This document shows positions 54,270 through 64,000 of a stretch of DNA of 64,000 nucleotides, piece after piece (position 1 is the stretch's first letter; each line of letters begins with the position of its first letter). The notes beneath the pieces were generated by a model, which ran no database searches, was not told where the DNA came from, and saw nothing but the letters and a program-made list of their open reading frames with translations. The stretch is from Phlyctochytrium arcticum (lineage: Eukaryota; Chytridiomycota; Chytridiomycetes; Chytridiales; Chytridiaceae), in NCBI GenBank assembly GCA_025602905.1, contig JAHLKI010000012.1:248001-312000 (forward strand), read 5' to 3'. Both the position numbers and the translations under genes were made by a program.

Positions 54270-56148
54270 TTATGAAGGGGCATATTGGGCGGGATATGGT
54301 TGAGGGTGTTGAGGATGTGGGGCGTAAGCTTGAGGAGCGTAACCTGCTTGGGGCGGAGGCGGTTGTGCGTATTGCTGGGGAGCAGCTTGATCATAAGGAG
54401 CAGCGTAACCTGCGGCGGGGGGAGGTGGGCCGTAAGCTATGGGGAAAGCAAAATGAGCAAAAGGAGAATTAGAGACACATTTGCATCAGAACACGTACTT
54501 GATGGGTGGCGGAACTGGGCCAGGTGAGCGTCCATAAGTTTGTGGTAAGTCGAACACGCACGCGTAAATCGATCATTGATAGCGCCTAGCTCATCTACAA
54601 GCGACAGGGTTAAGAGAGTGTATTTTAAACGCTGAAAGCTGAGGTACATATACCTTGTTTGGCACGATAGGTTTCCAGTAACTTGATCAACTTTGGCCGC
54701 ATCATCAGCAGGTCACTGTAGAGCTGCTGTAAATGCTCATTCTCGGAAAAGTTATCCTGATGCGGATCCATCGTTGACAAGACATGTTTGAAATCCTGGA
54801 TTTTTCTCGCACTGGCCAAAACGTCTGATTCGCCGTCCTTGGCTGCACGCGATGCTTCGGCGACAGCGGCGGCCGCGTTCCCGGCACCGCCTTCCATCTT
54901 TTCGACATAGTTGGAAGGGAAAATACCGATTCGACCGTGAGATTCTCCTTTCCACCATTCTTGGAATGTGGTTGCGTCGTAAACTGAAATGACCTCTCCT
55001 CGCTGAAGGCGGAGTTCGCCTTCTTCGGCGCCAGCAAAATCGTACAGGGCACGAACTTGAAACAGGACTTTTGGGCCATTCTATACAGAACGAATGGGTT
55101 AGCCAGTACCGCGTGGGGGAAGGGGTAACTCACAAATACCTGAACAACCTTTGTTGGAGACGGTGAACGTTTTGAAGATGTCTGAAGGGAGGAGTTAGTC
55201 CCTAGTTTCGCCCCGCCTTGACCTCGGTTTTCCAAGTACCTTATTGCTTCTATTTGACTCTTGTGCAGATAAGGAGAGTGCGAGCTTTTCGTAATCGGTT
55301 TTAGGCGTGCAATAGGAAAAAAGGATCATCTAACCTACCGCAAGCTGCAGTTCTTCATCTTCCTTCTCCTTTGACAGCATAGCCTGTGTCTAACATTTCA
55401 TGCGTATTGAGAGTTGATTCATTGCTAAAAGGTTACATAGAAGTGACTGACCTTGACAAGGTCCGGTTTATGCGGAGATGGGAATTGATGGCCGTTAGAT
55501 TTCAGCTGGTTGTATGTATCGATCATGAAACTGGGTGAAGTTGGTTAGTCCTTTTGGCTTCAGGGTAGTAAGCACTTTGAACTCCTCACCCCAAAGACGG
55601 ATCCGACTTGAACTCTTCTGCCCATTGTTGAATAAAGTCCAAAATACGCGTGCGAACCACTTCATGCACCGCCTTGTTATTGACTTGCCGAGTCAACGCA
55701 TCAACAAAGACTCGTGAGGAAACCTCTCGCCGTAGGTTTTTGCCGCAGTTGTGGACTAGGGAGTTTGCTACTGTCAGTGTGAAAATGACCACCTGTCATC
55801 ACATTGGCACATTGGTTAGAAAGAGTGATAGCGTGAGGGACAACAAACGTACGTTGACATTGCGATGCAAAAGTCGCTTTCCAAGAATGGAAACAGCTTC
55901 CCGGGCTGCAGCTTCTGACCTTGGAGAGGATGCATGTTAGACTGCTGGTTGCTCTCTATTCAAGGCACCAGGCGGGTTATACCTATCTGCCTTCTCGCAT
56001 ATTTCTATTATCAGAGTCCAATCCTCACTCGTGTTGGTTTCGCTGGTCGCTCGGGCTAAGAATAAGTGTTAAAAACGTTGTGGGGACCGATGCATGCAGT
56101 CTGTAAGTGTCGAAAACACTACTTACTTATGAGTTCTTCCAAAGACAT
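54270..56148 (-). CDS. HSE1: ESCRT-0 adaptor STAM/Hse1
   Basis: About ten small exons. MSLEELI / TRATSETNTSEDWTLIIEIC opens a VHS domain that continues through REAVSILGKRLLHRNVNVVI and LVHNCGKNLRREVSSRVFV. A ubiquitin-interacting motif follows (EKEDEELQLALALSLS). Then comes an SH3 domain (VRALYDFAGAEEGELRLQRG...WWKGESHGRIGIFPSNYV), a GAT-like helical segment (YSDLLMMRPKLIKLLETY) and a Pro/Gln/Tyr-rich tail (YGPPPPAAGY...) ending APS. This domain order is that of STAM/Hse1, which with HRS/Vps27 captures ubiquitinated cargo on endosomes. The first exon is only 22 nt. Confidence 0.95.
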
Positions 56149-56354
56149 GCTGGAAAGATGGGTCGTAAATTTCGGTCAAGCTGCTTGTGACAAACACAGA
56201 CGGAACCCGACTTGCGTGTCAGCAGTGGCTGGCCAGACTGTCACGAAGCAACGTATTATTGAAATTGAAGATGGGTATTACAAGTTATGATTTTGCAAAG
56301 AAGACGGAATAATAAAAGAATAAAAAGAATGTACAACTAGGGTCTAAGGCCGGG

Positions 56355-56999
56355 TCAAGACCGCTCTAGATTCAAAACAATATTGGAAAGGTTATCCAGA
56401 TAGGACAGCCCTGGTCGTTGAGAATTGTCGTACTGTCCCGGCTTTGGCCCTTGGTACGATAATCGCTTTTCTGGTGGGGGATACAGCCAGCCTCCAGTTG
56501 ATGCAACCGTCCAGCCTCCCTGTTGCGCAAGTTCTATTGTTTCTTCTGCGGATCCCAGACCAAGCAGGGCGGTGGTGTCCTTGATGGATATGCTATCGTA
56601 GGCCATTTCCAGCAAAGCAAACATTCGCTCCTGCAGTGCAATCCGAAGTCGATCCACTAAAGGTGCTACGGGTTGTGACCACTCAAAGGATTTGATTGCC
56701 TGATAGGCTCCCGGCACGTTATCCTCAAACAACTTGATCCCGATATTTGTCACAGCATTCAGTTCAGGGGTTTGCGCTTCTTGTGGTGCTCGTTTGGCGA
56801 CAAATCGGGCCAGTGGGATGTTGTTTTCAATCAGGTGGGCGAGCTGAAGTAAGACATAAATATTGGGTTCTGTTATGGTATACGCTGGCTGGTCCAGTAT
56901 AACGAGTGCATTCCAGCAAAGGTCCAGTTCTGCTTCTTGGCAGGCCTTAATCAAGCGACCAATGTCCCCGGCAGTAAGGGCTTCCTGAACTTGATCCAT
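56355..56999 (-). CDS. CSN8: COP9 signalosome subunit 8
   Basis: Single exon, 214 residues. MDQVQEALTAGDIGRLIKAC, then ANIYVLLQLAHLIENNIPLA-type helices, AYQAIKSFEWSQPVAPLVD and DTTALLGLGSAEETIELAQQ-GGW are the CSN8/PSMD8/eIF3k-type PCI domain. The size and the ending fit CSN8. The COP9 signalosome removes Nedd8 from cullins. An eIF3k or proteasome lid assignment is less likely given the TTALLGLG...A..QGW arrangement. Divergent from GPR89 with about 300 bp between. Confidence 0.8.
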   Translation of the reverse strand: MDQVQEALTAGDIGRLIKACQEAELDLCWNALVILDQPAYTITEPNIYVLLQLAHLIENNIPLARFVAKRAPQEAQTPELNAVTNIGIKLFEDNVPGAYQAIKSFEWSQPVAPLVDRLRIALQERMFALLEMAYDSISIKDTTALLGLGSAEETIELAQQGGWTVASTGGWLYPPPEKRLSYQGPKPGQYDNSQRPGLSYLDNLSNIVLNLERS

Positions 57000-57302
57000 C
57001 ACAAGCTGTAATTGCCAAACAGTCGTTTTTGGGCCTGAAGATCAACCAAGATTGCGGGGTGGACTCTCTGAGAGATATGATGCTCGAATTCAACAACTTG
57101 ACGCCCAAGAAGATAGTTGATGTGACTGTGAGTTCTTGTAGCTTAACGAGAGATGTCAGCTTGGATGTGATTGGTTTCTTTGCGAGAAGATTTTATGTGT
57201 CTTTCTCGTTTCTCGCAATCCCAAGCCACGTAATCGGGAAATCTTGTGCTGTCACTTTTTGACCATCGAAATCTTGGCCCCAAAACCAGTGATGGCCCGT
57301 CA

Positions 57303-59282
57303 ATGTCGGCACAATTCAACGCTTCTATTGGCACTCATCCGCTCTCCACACGCTCCAATGCCGTCCCCACCACCACGGCGCACCTCATAGAGTCGTCCCT
57401 CGTCGTCTGGGGATCTCAATTGGTGTTCTTTGGCGTCGGATGGGTCTTTGTTATGGAAAAGTTATTCAAGGACTATGAACTACGGAATATCACAGTCCGA
57501 GCGCTGTTTGCGGCGACCTTTGCTGCCAGCTGTACCCTCTTTGAAATGGTGATTTTTGAAATCGGCAACGTGCTGGACGCGGGGTATGTGACTTGCTGTG
57601 TTGAGGATAATGTAAAACCCACACTTTAACAGCTAAATAGGTCCCGATGGCTGCACTGGAAGGTCACACTTTATGTCATGCTTGTCAATGTAACTGTTGT
57701 TCTGCCTTTTTATCAATTTTACATTCTTTTCGAGGAACGCGACAACGGTATGTAATGCCCTTGTGAAGTGAGTTCATTCAAAGATATTAAAGTGACAATG
57801 ATAGCCTGGCTTCGAAAGCACCGATGGGCTCTTTCGGGCTGTTGTTGGGCTCTGTATATTTATATGTTTTGGAAAATCGGGGATCAATTCCCCATCAACA
57901 CTCAACAAGACTTTGCTGGTCGAAGTAAGGATCAAATTTGAATTAACCATCTCTGTACAGGGGTTGATCATTCTTCCAGGTCTTTTTGCGCTGGAGCCGG
58001 GAATGGGAAGAGTGGGGGTCATCGGAGTCACGATTATGGCTATTCTGTCGGGATTCGGCGCTGTGAACAGTCCGTACACAACATTGTTCTTTTTCCTACG
58101 GTATACATTAGAACGTCACCCGCGCAAGCGAATACCAGAACTAAAACAAACCTGAGTGCAGACAAGTTACAGAAGCAGACGTGCAGTTGGCGGAAAAGAA
58201 GCTCCGCCAAACTATGGATATGCTGATCAGCAAGAAGAAGAAGCTGCTTTTGGCCCAGCGAAGAATCAAAGCTGCCGAAGATGTGAGGATGACATTTTAA
58301 GGGCTGACTATGAGGATAGTATTTGTTGACTTTTCCTCGTTTAGCCAGCTGGCGTTGGTGGATTTGTGCGAAATATGTTCAGCAAAGTCAAAAGTGGATT
58401 TGGGGGTGGCAACGAAAGTACGGGTGCTTTTTCACGCGTCTGAACGAATTAAAGCACTGACTTACACCACGTACTAGATGTCGGAATACTTGCGCACGAA
58501 ATCAAAGCACTGGAAAATGTCATGCAGCAGTTGTTCCTGGATCTTGATGACCTGAATGTTGAGAGGGTATGCTGCGGAAGAGTGCGACCCGGGGTGACAC
58601 GGGCTAATCAGAATTCAAGGAACGCATAAGATACTCAAGAACATTCAAAGGACATTATTTCAATGTCTTGGGATATATCTTTTCCGTTTATTGTTTGTGG
58701 AAAGTGATTTCGGTAGGTCTTACGGCCATCGTCTCAGTGCCAGAGCGTTTTCTTAATAGTTGTGTTAGTCCACGATCAATATTGTCTTTAACCGTGTTGG
58801 TGGGCTGGACCCAGTCACCCATGGCCTGAATGTACTAGTTCACCGGTTCGGGATCGATATCGATGTCACATTTTGGGCACCACAGTTGTCCTTCATATTT
58901 GTGGGAATTTTGGTCGTCTGTTCCATACGTGGATTATTGATTCAATTCATGAAGGTAGGAGAGGCTTTGCGTATCATCCTTAACAAAAAGATTCTGATTA
59001 TGAATGTTGCAGTTCTTCCGCGCGTTCGCATCGTCGCTTTCTCCGAATAACATTGTCTTGTTTCTCGCGCATGTGATGGGCATGTACTTTCTCAGTACCG
59101 TGCTAATGATGCGAATGAGCCTCCCGTTGGAGCATCGGACCATCATTACCGATGTCCTGGGACGCATCGAATTCAACTTCTATCACCGCTGGTTCGACGT
59201 TATTTTTCTGGTCAGCGCGCTAGCCAGTGGCGGCTTCATTATGGTAATGGACGCCAGTCAGACTGCTCCATTCGTCTTCTAA
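57303..59282 (+). CDS. GPR89: Golgi pH regulator / GPR89 family
   Basis: About nine exons. The product is a multi-pass membrane protein with GSQLVFFGVGWVFVMEKLF near the start, SRWLHWKVTLYVMLVNVTVV, GVTIMAILSGFGAVNSPYT, the cytosolic coiled segment KLRQTMDMLISKKKKLLLAQ, GHYFNVLGYIFSVYCLWKVI, and GRIEFNFYHRWFDVIFLVSA. These match GPHR/GPR89, a family described as Golgi anion channel/pH regulator in animals and GTG proteins in plants. The family start fits the ATG at 57303, though the frame is open 19 codons further upstream. The U2 repeat unit begins within about 150 bp of its stop. Confidence 0.93.
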
Positions 59283-59571
59283 CGCGGGATTCCATTCTAG
59301 ATTTTGACACAACTTCAGAGGCGCCGAGACCAGGAAAATGCCTCGTGGGTGATGGGTTCCGGCATTGGGTCGGGAAGGAGCTCGTTGTACGACTGATACC
59401 CATGTCCTTTTCATATGACACATACTTTCATAACCCCAATTTTTTCATTGTATAATATCCAATCCAATTTAAACCTTGCATATAGGCGAAAGTGACTTTC
59501 TGGTAAACGGTGGGGGTCAAGTCACATTATTTACATGTCTCTGTTACCCACTTCAACCAAGTGTCAAACGC

Positions 59572-59633
59572 GTGGGGAAGTATCGCGTCGATGTGACTTG
59601 ACCACATTGGCGCATCCAAGACAACTTCCCCAC
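59572..59633 (+). promoter_or_regulatory. U2 upstream element, inverted repeat (unit 1)
   Basis: GTGGGGAAGT at 59572-59581 and its exact reverse complement ACTTCCCCAC at 59624-59633 lie 70-131 bp before U2 unit 1. The same arrangement occurs in units 2 and 3, but not in the diverged unit 4. The position fits a proximal or upstream snRNA promoter element. Confidence 0.5.
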
Positions 59634-59660
59634 TGTTGCTCTGCCCATGCTCGCTTCTTC

Positions 59661-59667
59661 TATAAAA
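59661..59667 (+). promoter_or_regulatory. TATA box of U2 unit 1
   Basis: TATAAAA 42 bp before the U2 5' end. The same box occurs at 60230, 60795 and 61886, each 42-43 bp before its U2. The constant spacing supports Pol II initiation at the assigned 5' ends. Confidence 0.7.
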
Positions 59668-59702
59668 GCGGCCTCCACCCCGGCCCCCATCCGGATTTTT
59701 TC

Positions 59703-59893
59703 ATCCTCTCGGCCTCTTTGGCTTAGATCAAGTGTAGTATCTGTTCTATTCAGTCTGATAACTGAATTTTGTCCACACGTTGGATAATTGTTATCAAACT
59801 AATTTTTGACCATATGCTGGTGGATGGAGGGGCTTGCCCTTTCATTAACTGGCGCAGGTGTCCCTGGTCTTGCACTACCTCGGGGCGATGCCG
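59703..59893 (+). ncRNA. U2: U2 snRNA, unit 1
   Basis: About 191 nt. The 5' part AGATCAAGTGTAGTATCTG is the universally conserved U2 segment holding the branch-point pairing sequence GTAGTA. Stem-loop IIa is ATTCAGT-CTGATA-ACTGAAT, stem IIb TCCA-CACGT-TGGA, and the Sm site AATTTTTGA. The 3' stem-loop includes TTGCACTACCTCGGGGC, comparable to the SL IV loop TTGCAGTACC bound by U2A'/U2B''. The 5' stem-loop reads GGCCTCTTTGGCTTAG. U2 pairs with the branch site and with U6 in the catalytic core. Confidence 0.95.
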
Positions 59894-60272
59894 ATTCTCA
59901 TACAATTAAAGGATGAAACATTGTATTTTCCAAATGTTGCCCGGATAAGGAAGACTGTGGGAATGCAGAAATTACATACTTCGAAATCGGAAATCCCCAA
60001 CTTTTCATTGTACGATACGTATACACAACCAAGGGTCCAGTTGAAGCCTTGCACATAGGCAAAAGTAACTTTCCGGTAACTGGTGGGGGTCAAGTCACAC
60101 TACATACATATACATGTCTCTCTTTCCCACCAACAACCAAAAGTCAACGCGTGGGGAAGTATCGCGTCGATGTGACTTGACCACGCCAGCAAACTTCCCC
60201 ACTTTTGCTCTATCCATGCTCGCTTCTCCTATAAAAGCGGTCTCCACCCCGGCCCCCATCCGGATTTTTTCA

Positions 60273-60463
60273 ATCCTCTCTGCCTTTTTGGCTTAGATCA
60301 AGTGTAGTATCTGTTCTATTCAGTCTGATAACTGAATTTTATCCACACGTTGGATAATTGTTATCAAACTAATTTTTGACCATATGCTGGTGGATGGATG
60401 GGGTTGCCCTTTCATCAACTGGCGCAGGTGTCCCTGGTCTTGCACTATCTCGGGGCGATGCCG
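60273..60463 (+). ncRNA. U2: U2 snRNA, unit 2
   Basis: 191 nt, nearly identical to unit 1. The 5' stem-loop reads TGCCTTTTTGGCTTAG, close to the budding-yeast form, with two or three differences from unit 1. The branch-point segment, SL IIa, Sm site and SL IV are intact. TATA box at 60230-60236; the conserved TACAATTAAAGGATGAAAC element follows at 60471. Confidence 0.95.
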
Positions 60464-60836
60464 ATTCTCATACAATTAAAGGATGAAACATTGCATTTTC
60501 CAAATGTTGCCCGGATAGGGAAGACTATCAAAGGTGTGAATGCAGAAATTACATACTTCGAAATCCCCAACTTTTCATTGTACGATACGTATACACAACC
60601 AAGGATCCAGTTGAAGCCTTGCACATAGGCAAAAGTAACTTTCTGGTAAGTGGTGGGGGTCAAGTCACACCACATACTTTCCCACCAACAACCAAAAGTC
60701 AACGCGTGGGGAAGTATCGCGTTGATGTGACTTGACCACATTGGCGCATCCAAGACAACTTCCCCACTGTTGCTCTGCCCATGCTCGCTTCTCCTATAAA
60801 AGCGGCCTCCACCCCGGCCCCATCGGGATTTTTTCA

Positions 60837-61028
60837 ATCCTCTCTGCCTTTTTGGCTTAGATCAAGTGTAGTATCTGTTCTATTCAGTCTGATAACTGAA
60901 TTATATCCACCAGGTGGATAATTGTTGTCAAACTAATTTTTTGACCTTATGCTGGTGGATGGATGGGCTTGCCCTTTCATTAACTGGCGCAGGTGTCCCT
61001 GGTCTTGCACTACCTCGGGGCGATGCCG
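60837..61028 (+). ncRNA. U2: U2 snRNA, unit 3
   Basis: 192 nt. The 5' end is as in unit 2. Stem IIb is changed to ATCCACC-A-GGTGGAT-type pairing and the Sm site has one extra T (AATTTTTTGA). SL IV is as in unit 1. TATA box at 60795-60801; 3' element at 61036-61054. Confidence 0.95.
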
Positions 61029-61099
61029 ATTCTCATACAATTAAAGGATGAAACTTTACATTTTCCGAATGTTGCACTGACATGGAAGACTATCCATGA

Positions 61100-61880
61100 G
61101 GTGCATGCAAAAGTTATTCGTACCGCCGGAGTATGGTCACTTCCCATTCCACAAATTTCTCTCTTTTGTCAAAGTCTTTTCTTCTCCCACCAATTCCTTA
61201 TACTTAAGTCGTTTCGTCCAGAATGCGCCGTGCTCATTGCACCAAAAACCATTTTTCCCCATACTAAATTCATGCCCATTTGCTTCAATATTTCGATCAT
61301 TTCGAAAATGCTCCCACGCATATTGCGTCCTTGGTTGTTCAGACGTGGAAGAAAAAAGAACCGGCTGATAACTCGCAATCGTTTGTGTCCTCTTCTTTCG
61401 TCACATTCCTGAAACCTACAGCACTGTTTACATCAAAATGTAGTTTCCTCCATGTCACTGGTATCTTCTTGCGGCCACCACTCATCTGGTGGAGTTGCTT
61501 TCTTGAGCTACTGCCGGCGTCCTCGGACGCGTCACGAACAAAGCATTTTTCAAGTCACGTACTATTGCTCCAAAGTTCCTCACGCATTATTCCTAGCATA
61601 TGGCAATATGTCTCGTAGGACTTATCACACTCACTTGCCGTTTGCTTGAGCGGTCGAACAACAAGTTGGCCTTTGTATGGGATATACGCAGCAAAACTTG
61701 CTATTCAAAGTTTATGCAACATGAGTCAAATAGATCCTGTCATGTTCTCCTCTATCTCGCTAACCATCTCATTGAGTCCGCTCCTGACAAAAAGATCAAA
61801 AGGGCTGCGCATTCCGCGCAGCCAAGTCCCACGCGCCCAAAGTGGAGTGGCTTGTAGATGCGGCGCAGCCCCCTGGCGAA
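61100..61880. other. Spacer between U2 units 3 and 4
   Basis: No gene seen, and no similarity to the other spacers. Frames of up to 139 codons are open but show no domain. Near 61808 there is an imperfect GCGCATTCCGCGCAGCC repeat-like stretch upstream of unit 4. Confidence 0.4.
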
Positions 61881-61928
61881 AATCCTATAAAAGCGAGCGC
61901 TGCCCCGGCCCCCCTCTGGTTTTCTTTA

Positions 61929-62112
61929 ATCCTCTCGGCCTATTGGCTAAGATCAAGTGTAGTATCTGTTCTATTCAGTCTGATAACTGAATCTGTTCAC
62001 ATTGTGGACAATTGTTATCAAACTAATTTTTGACGCTCGCTGGCTGCTGATGGGCTTGCCCTAGGCGGCCGGCACCGGTGTCCCGCGTATTGCACTATCT
62101 CGCGGTGACGCC
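61929..62112 (+). ncRNA. U2: U2 snRNA, unit 4 (diverged class)
   Basis: About 184 nt. It shares GATCAAGTGTAGTATCTG, SL IIa and the Sm site with units 1-3. The 5' stem-loop is GGCCTATTGGCTAAG, as in human U2; stem IIb is GTTCACA-TT-GTGGAC; and the SL IV stem is CCGCG...CGCGG. These stem changes keep the pairing. TATA box at 61886-61892, 43 bp upstream; the 3' element appears as TACAATTTTAAAGGATGAAA at 62121. The fold is intact, so it looks functional. Confidence 0.92.
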
Positions 62113-62413
62113 AAGAATTTTACAATTTTAAAGGATGAAACAAAATGTGTACACTTTTAGGAGTGTATTGAGCAATATGCCAAGTTGCCGATGGGTGTGA
62201 TGTCTAGTGTGATAATTTGCAAGAACTTGCGTTGTACAGTAGTTGCCGAGCTCTCTTGTGCCTGCAGAACTGGATACAGGAAAACTGTAAACTAGAAAAG
62301 CTGGGGAAAGAATTCTCGGCGACAACCAACCACAACGTTGTCTGAGACGCAGGTGAAAAAACACGAAAGATTATGGCATGGTGTTCTGGTATTCTAATTA
62401 CAAAACAAGGAGA

Positions 62414-63427
62414 CTATGCATCGCGGGCAGCTTCTTCAGACTTGGTTACGATACCCTCCTCCTTCAGCAGTGCGTCAATCTCGGCTGGGTTATACAACTT
62501 GTACACAACCTGTCCTCCAGAATTTCGGTGCAGAGTAGCAAACTCAACTGTGATGAGAGTATTAGCACTTTGTCATAGGCGCGACATACTTTGACAAGGG
62601 ACACTCACGCTTGTCGCTTCCCATGCTCGTCGTGTCCATTGTCTTGTTCAACACTTTGATGGCGAGCGATTTAGCCTCCTTCAGCGTCATCTCCTCTTTG
62701 AAATCCTGCTTCAGGATACTCTGTGCGTTTGACGAGTTTGCTCCGATACATGTAGACTTCCAGCCGCTGTAGTTGCCTGACGGGTCAGAGTGGTAGAGTT
62801 GGAATCCGTGGTAGTTGTCATGACCGGCATAAAGGAATGAAACGCCAAATGGTCGCAGACCTATACGCATATCATTTAGCAAAGGCAGAAGCGATTGGTA
62901 ATGAGAATAGTCTTCCAACACAAACCTCCATACTGTGTATAGCCTTGCTTCAAATCACATAATCGTTCGACAAGCTGCTCCATTGGAATATCTTCGTCAT
63001 AGGTGAGGAGATACTTTTGTGCTTCCAGACGAGAGTAATTAATGAGCGTATTGGCATCAGACGTGATCCCAGCTACAGCACAGCATGCATGGCTGACACA
63101 AAATGGAATTAGAACGCTCATCTCCTCCAAAACAGAGCTACATTCTCAATACGCACTCGCTCAGTTGGTAAATCTTCTCACTGCTTGACGTCTGCTCCAA
63201 GAGCTTGCTTGCCACCTTTTTCTCGGCAGCCAACACTACTCCCTCCGTTGAAAGAATGCCCAAAGCCGTTCCAGCGTGCGAGATGGCCTCCATAGCATAT
63301 TCGACCTGGTAAAGTCGCCCTACAAAGAAGACAGGTCAGGATCACATTGGAACTTGCGTCATCAACATCACGCTGCAATACCTTCCGGGGAGAAGATTGT
63401 TGTTCGAGAGTCGTATCGCCGGGCCAT
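62414..63427 (-). CDS. PSMA4: 20S proteasome subunit alpha-3 (PSMA4)
   Basis: Five or so exons. [16 protein letters not shown] / [20 protein letters not shown] is the alpha-subunit gate-forming N-terminus of PSMA4/Pre9. [55 protein letters not shown] and [19 protein letters not shown] follow. Exon 2 joins as LSD / HACCAVAG with a split codon. The C-terminus [15 protein letters not shown] is shorter in lysines than animal forms. It is a structural subunit of the proteasome outer ring. Divergent from the kinase gene at the right edge. Confidence 0.96.
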
Positions 63428-63771
63428 TGTATCTGCTACTTCTGGTCAATAGAAACAGCTGGGATCTGTGTGTGGTAGTAGCAGCAGTTGAGATTTTGCG
63501 ATCGCACTGTCGCGTTTTACGAGTCTAATGGCTGGTTGAAGCCAAATGAGTGCTGCGCAACTTTGTCACTTTGGTGTCCACTTTGAGATTTGCGGACATT
63601 CCGCTGGATCTCAGCTGGATCTTCAACATATGGACGCTTACTAGAAGTAGGTTAAGATATGGAATTTCAACGGCTGCCAAGTACGGCCAGGCATCATTCA
63701 AAGGAAGGCCCCAGTCATTAGCCAGCTATCAGAGCGAGTCAATCTTCACGAAGGAATTCAGAAAGCAAGAA

Positions 63772-64000
63772 TGCAGGCATACAAGATAGGCCCGTCGATC
63801 GGGGCAGGTCAATTTGGAAAAGTTCATATAGCACTTCACCGGCGGTCACTCAAGAGGGTCGCAGTCAAGATCATTCCCGCAGAAGTATCCGACATTGAAG
63901 CCCTCAAGGCAGAGATCTCGACCCATCAAACATTATTTCATCCCAACATTGTGTGTATGACGGATTGCTTTGAGAATGAGGGGGAAATATGTGTTGTGAC
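63772..64000 (+). CDS. Protein kinase, 3'-truncated by window edge
   Basis: From the ATG at 63772 the frame is open to the end of the window (76 codons). IGPSIGAGQFGKVHIALHRR is the glycine-rich loop, RVAVKIIPAE the VAIK strand with its catalytic Lys, and IEALKAEISTHQTLFHPNIV helix C and the following strand. DCFENEGEICVV matches the fifth strand leading to the hinge. A Ser/Thr kinase N-lobe is clear; the subfamily cannot be told. It is intact, unlike the kinase relics at 2.4 and 5.4 kb. Confidence 0.85.

Larger units (their letters stand above)
59400..61060 (+). repeat. Three tandem ~565-bp U2 units
   Basis: Three adjacent units (periods 570 and 564 bp measured at the U2 start) each carry a distal CCTTGCA(C/T)ATAGGC(A/G)AAAGT block, GGTGGGGGTCAAGTCACA, the GTGGGGAAGT...ACTTCCCCAC inverted repeat, a TATA box, U2, and a 3' element. 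High identity runs through coding and spacer DNA alike, as expected for a young tandem array under homogenisation. Confidence 0.85.

Noticed and set aside
61096..61412. Possible small gene between U2 units 3 and 4
   Set aside because: The 139-codon frame (60993-61412) starts inside the U2 RNA and has no recognisable domain.
1..64000. tRNA genes and CRISPR arrays
   Set aside because: GGTTCGA-like strings were noticed (for example near 2968 and 16186), but none sits in a cloverleaf with an A box. The U2 array is the only regular repeat array, and its units are RNA genes, not spacers.

Overview
This is a eukaryotic window. The genes carry many short spliceosomal introns (GT...AG, mostly 45-150 bp), spacing is about one gene per 1.5-2.5 kb, and divergent pairs share promoters of 170-420 bp. 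The housekeeping genes (SDHB, LSM4, WDR82/Swd2, ABCF2/Arb1, eIF3d, CSN8, GPR89, PSMA4, uS9m, ESF2) have a fungal or general opisthokont look. Three genes are axonemal (TTC29-like, CCDC40, SPAG8-like) and one is a centrosomal SSX2IP/Msd1 relative. Together these suggest a zoosporic, flagellated fungus, most likely a chytrid. That placement is an inference from gene content.

Layout. (1) 1-1113 holds the 3' part of a TTC29-like TPR gene. (2) 1.1-17.7 kb is a low-density accessory region. It starts with a graveyard of repeated, broken gene pieces (protein kinase, BTB-like and unrecognised parts, 1.5-7.4 kb), then the C-terminal stub of an NhaC-type antiporter, a small orphan tail-anchored ORF, a diverged three-copy repeat, and a tandem duplication of a membrane-anchored BTB gene. 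The second BTB copy is broken and carries a 186-bp MITE. (3) 17.7-22.1 kb is one 1486-codon ORF for a large SLIP-GC/dynamin-like GTPase with degenerate nucleotide-binding motifs. (4) 22.4-59.3 kb is ordinary gene-dense DNA, with a cilium-related stretch around 31.8-39.5 kb. (5) 59.4-62.1 kb is an array of four U2 snRNA genes, three in about 565-bp tandem units plus one diverged unit. Each has a TATA box at a fixed distance and a conserved 3' element. (6) 62.4-64.0 kb holds PSMA4 and, divergently, the start of a protein kinase.

Functional links. U2 and LSM4 serve pre-mRNA splicing. WDR82/Swd2 and the Sds3/BRMS1-like protein act on chromatin (Set1/COMPASS and Sin3-HDAC complexes). PSMA4 and CSN8 belong to the ubiquitin-proteasome/COP9 system, and STAM/Hse1 to ESCRT-0 sorting. 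SDHB, uS9m and the PRELI protein are mitochondrial. TTC29, CCDC40 and SPAG8 build the flagellar axoneme. The most notable material is the U2 array with two classes of U2 differing in the U2/U6 helix I bulge, the BTB/MITE/GTPase accessory block, and several small exons found only by following splice phases.
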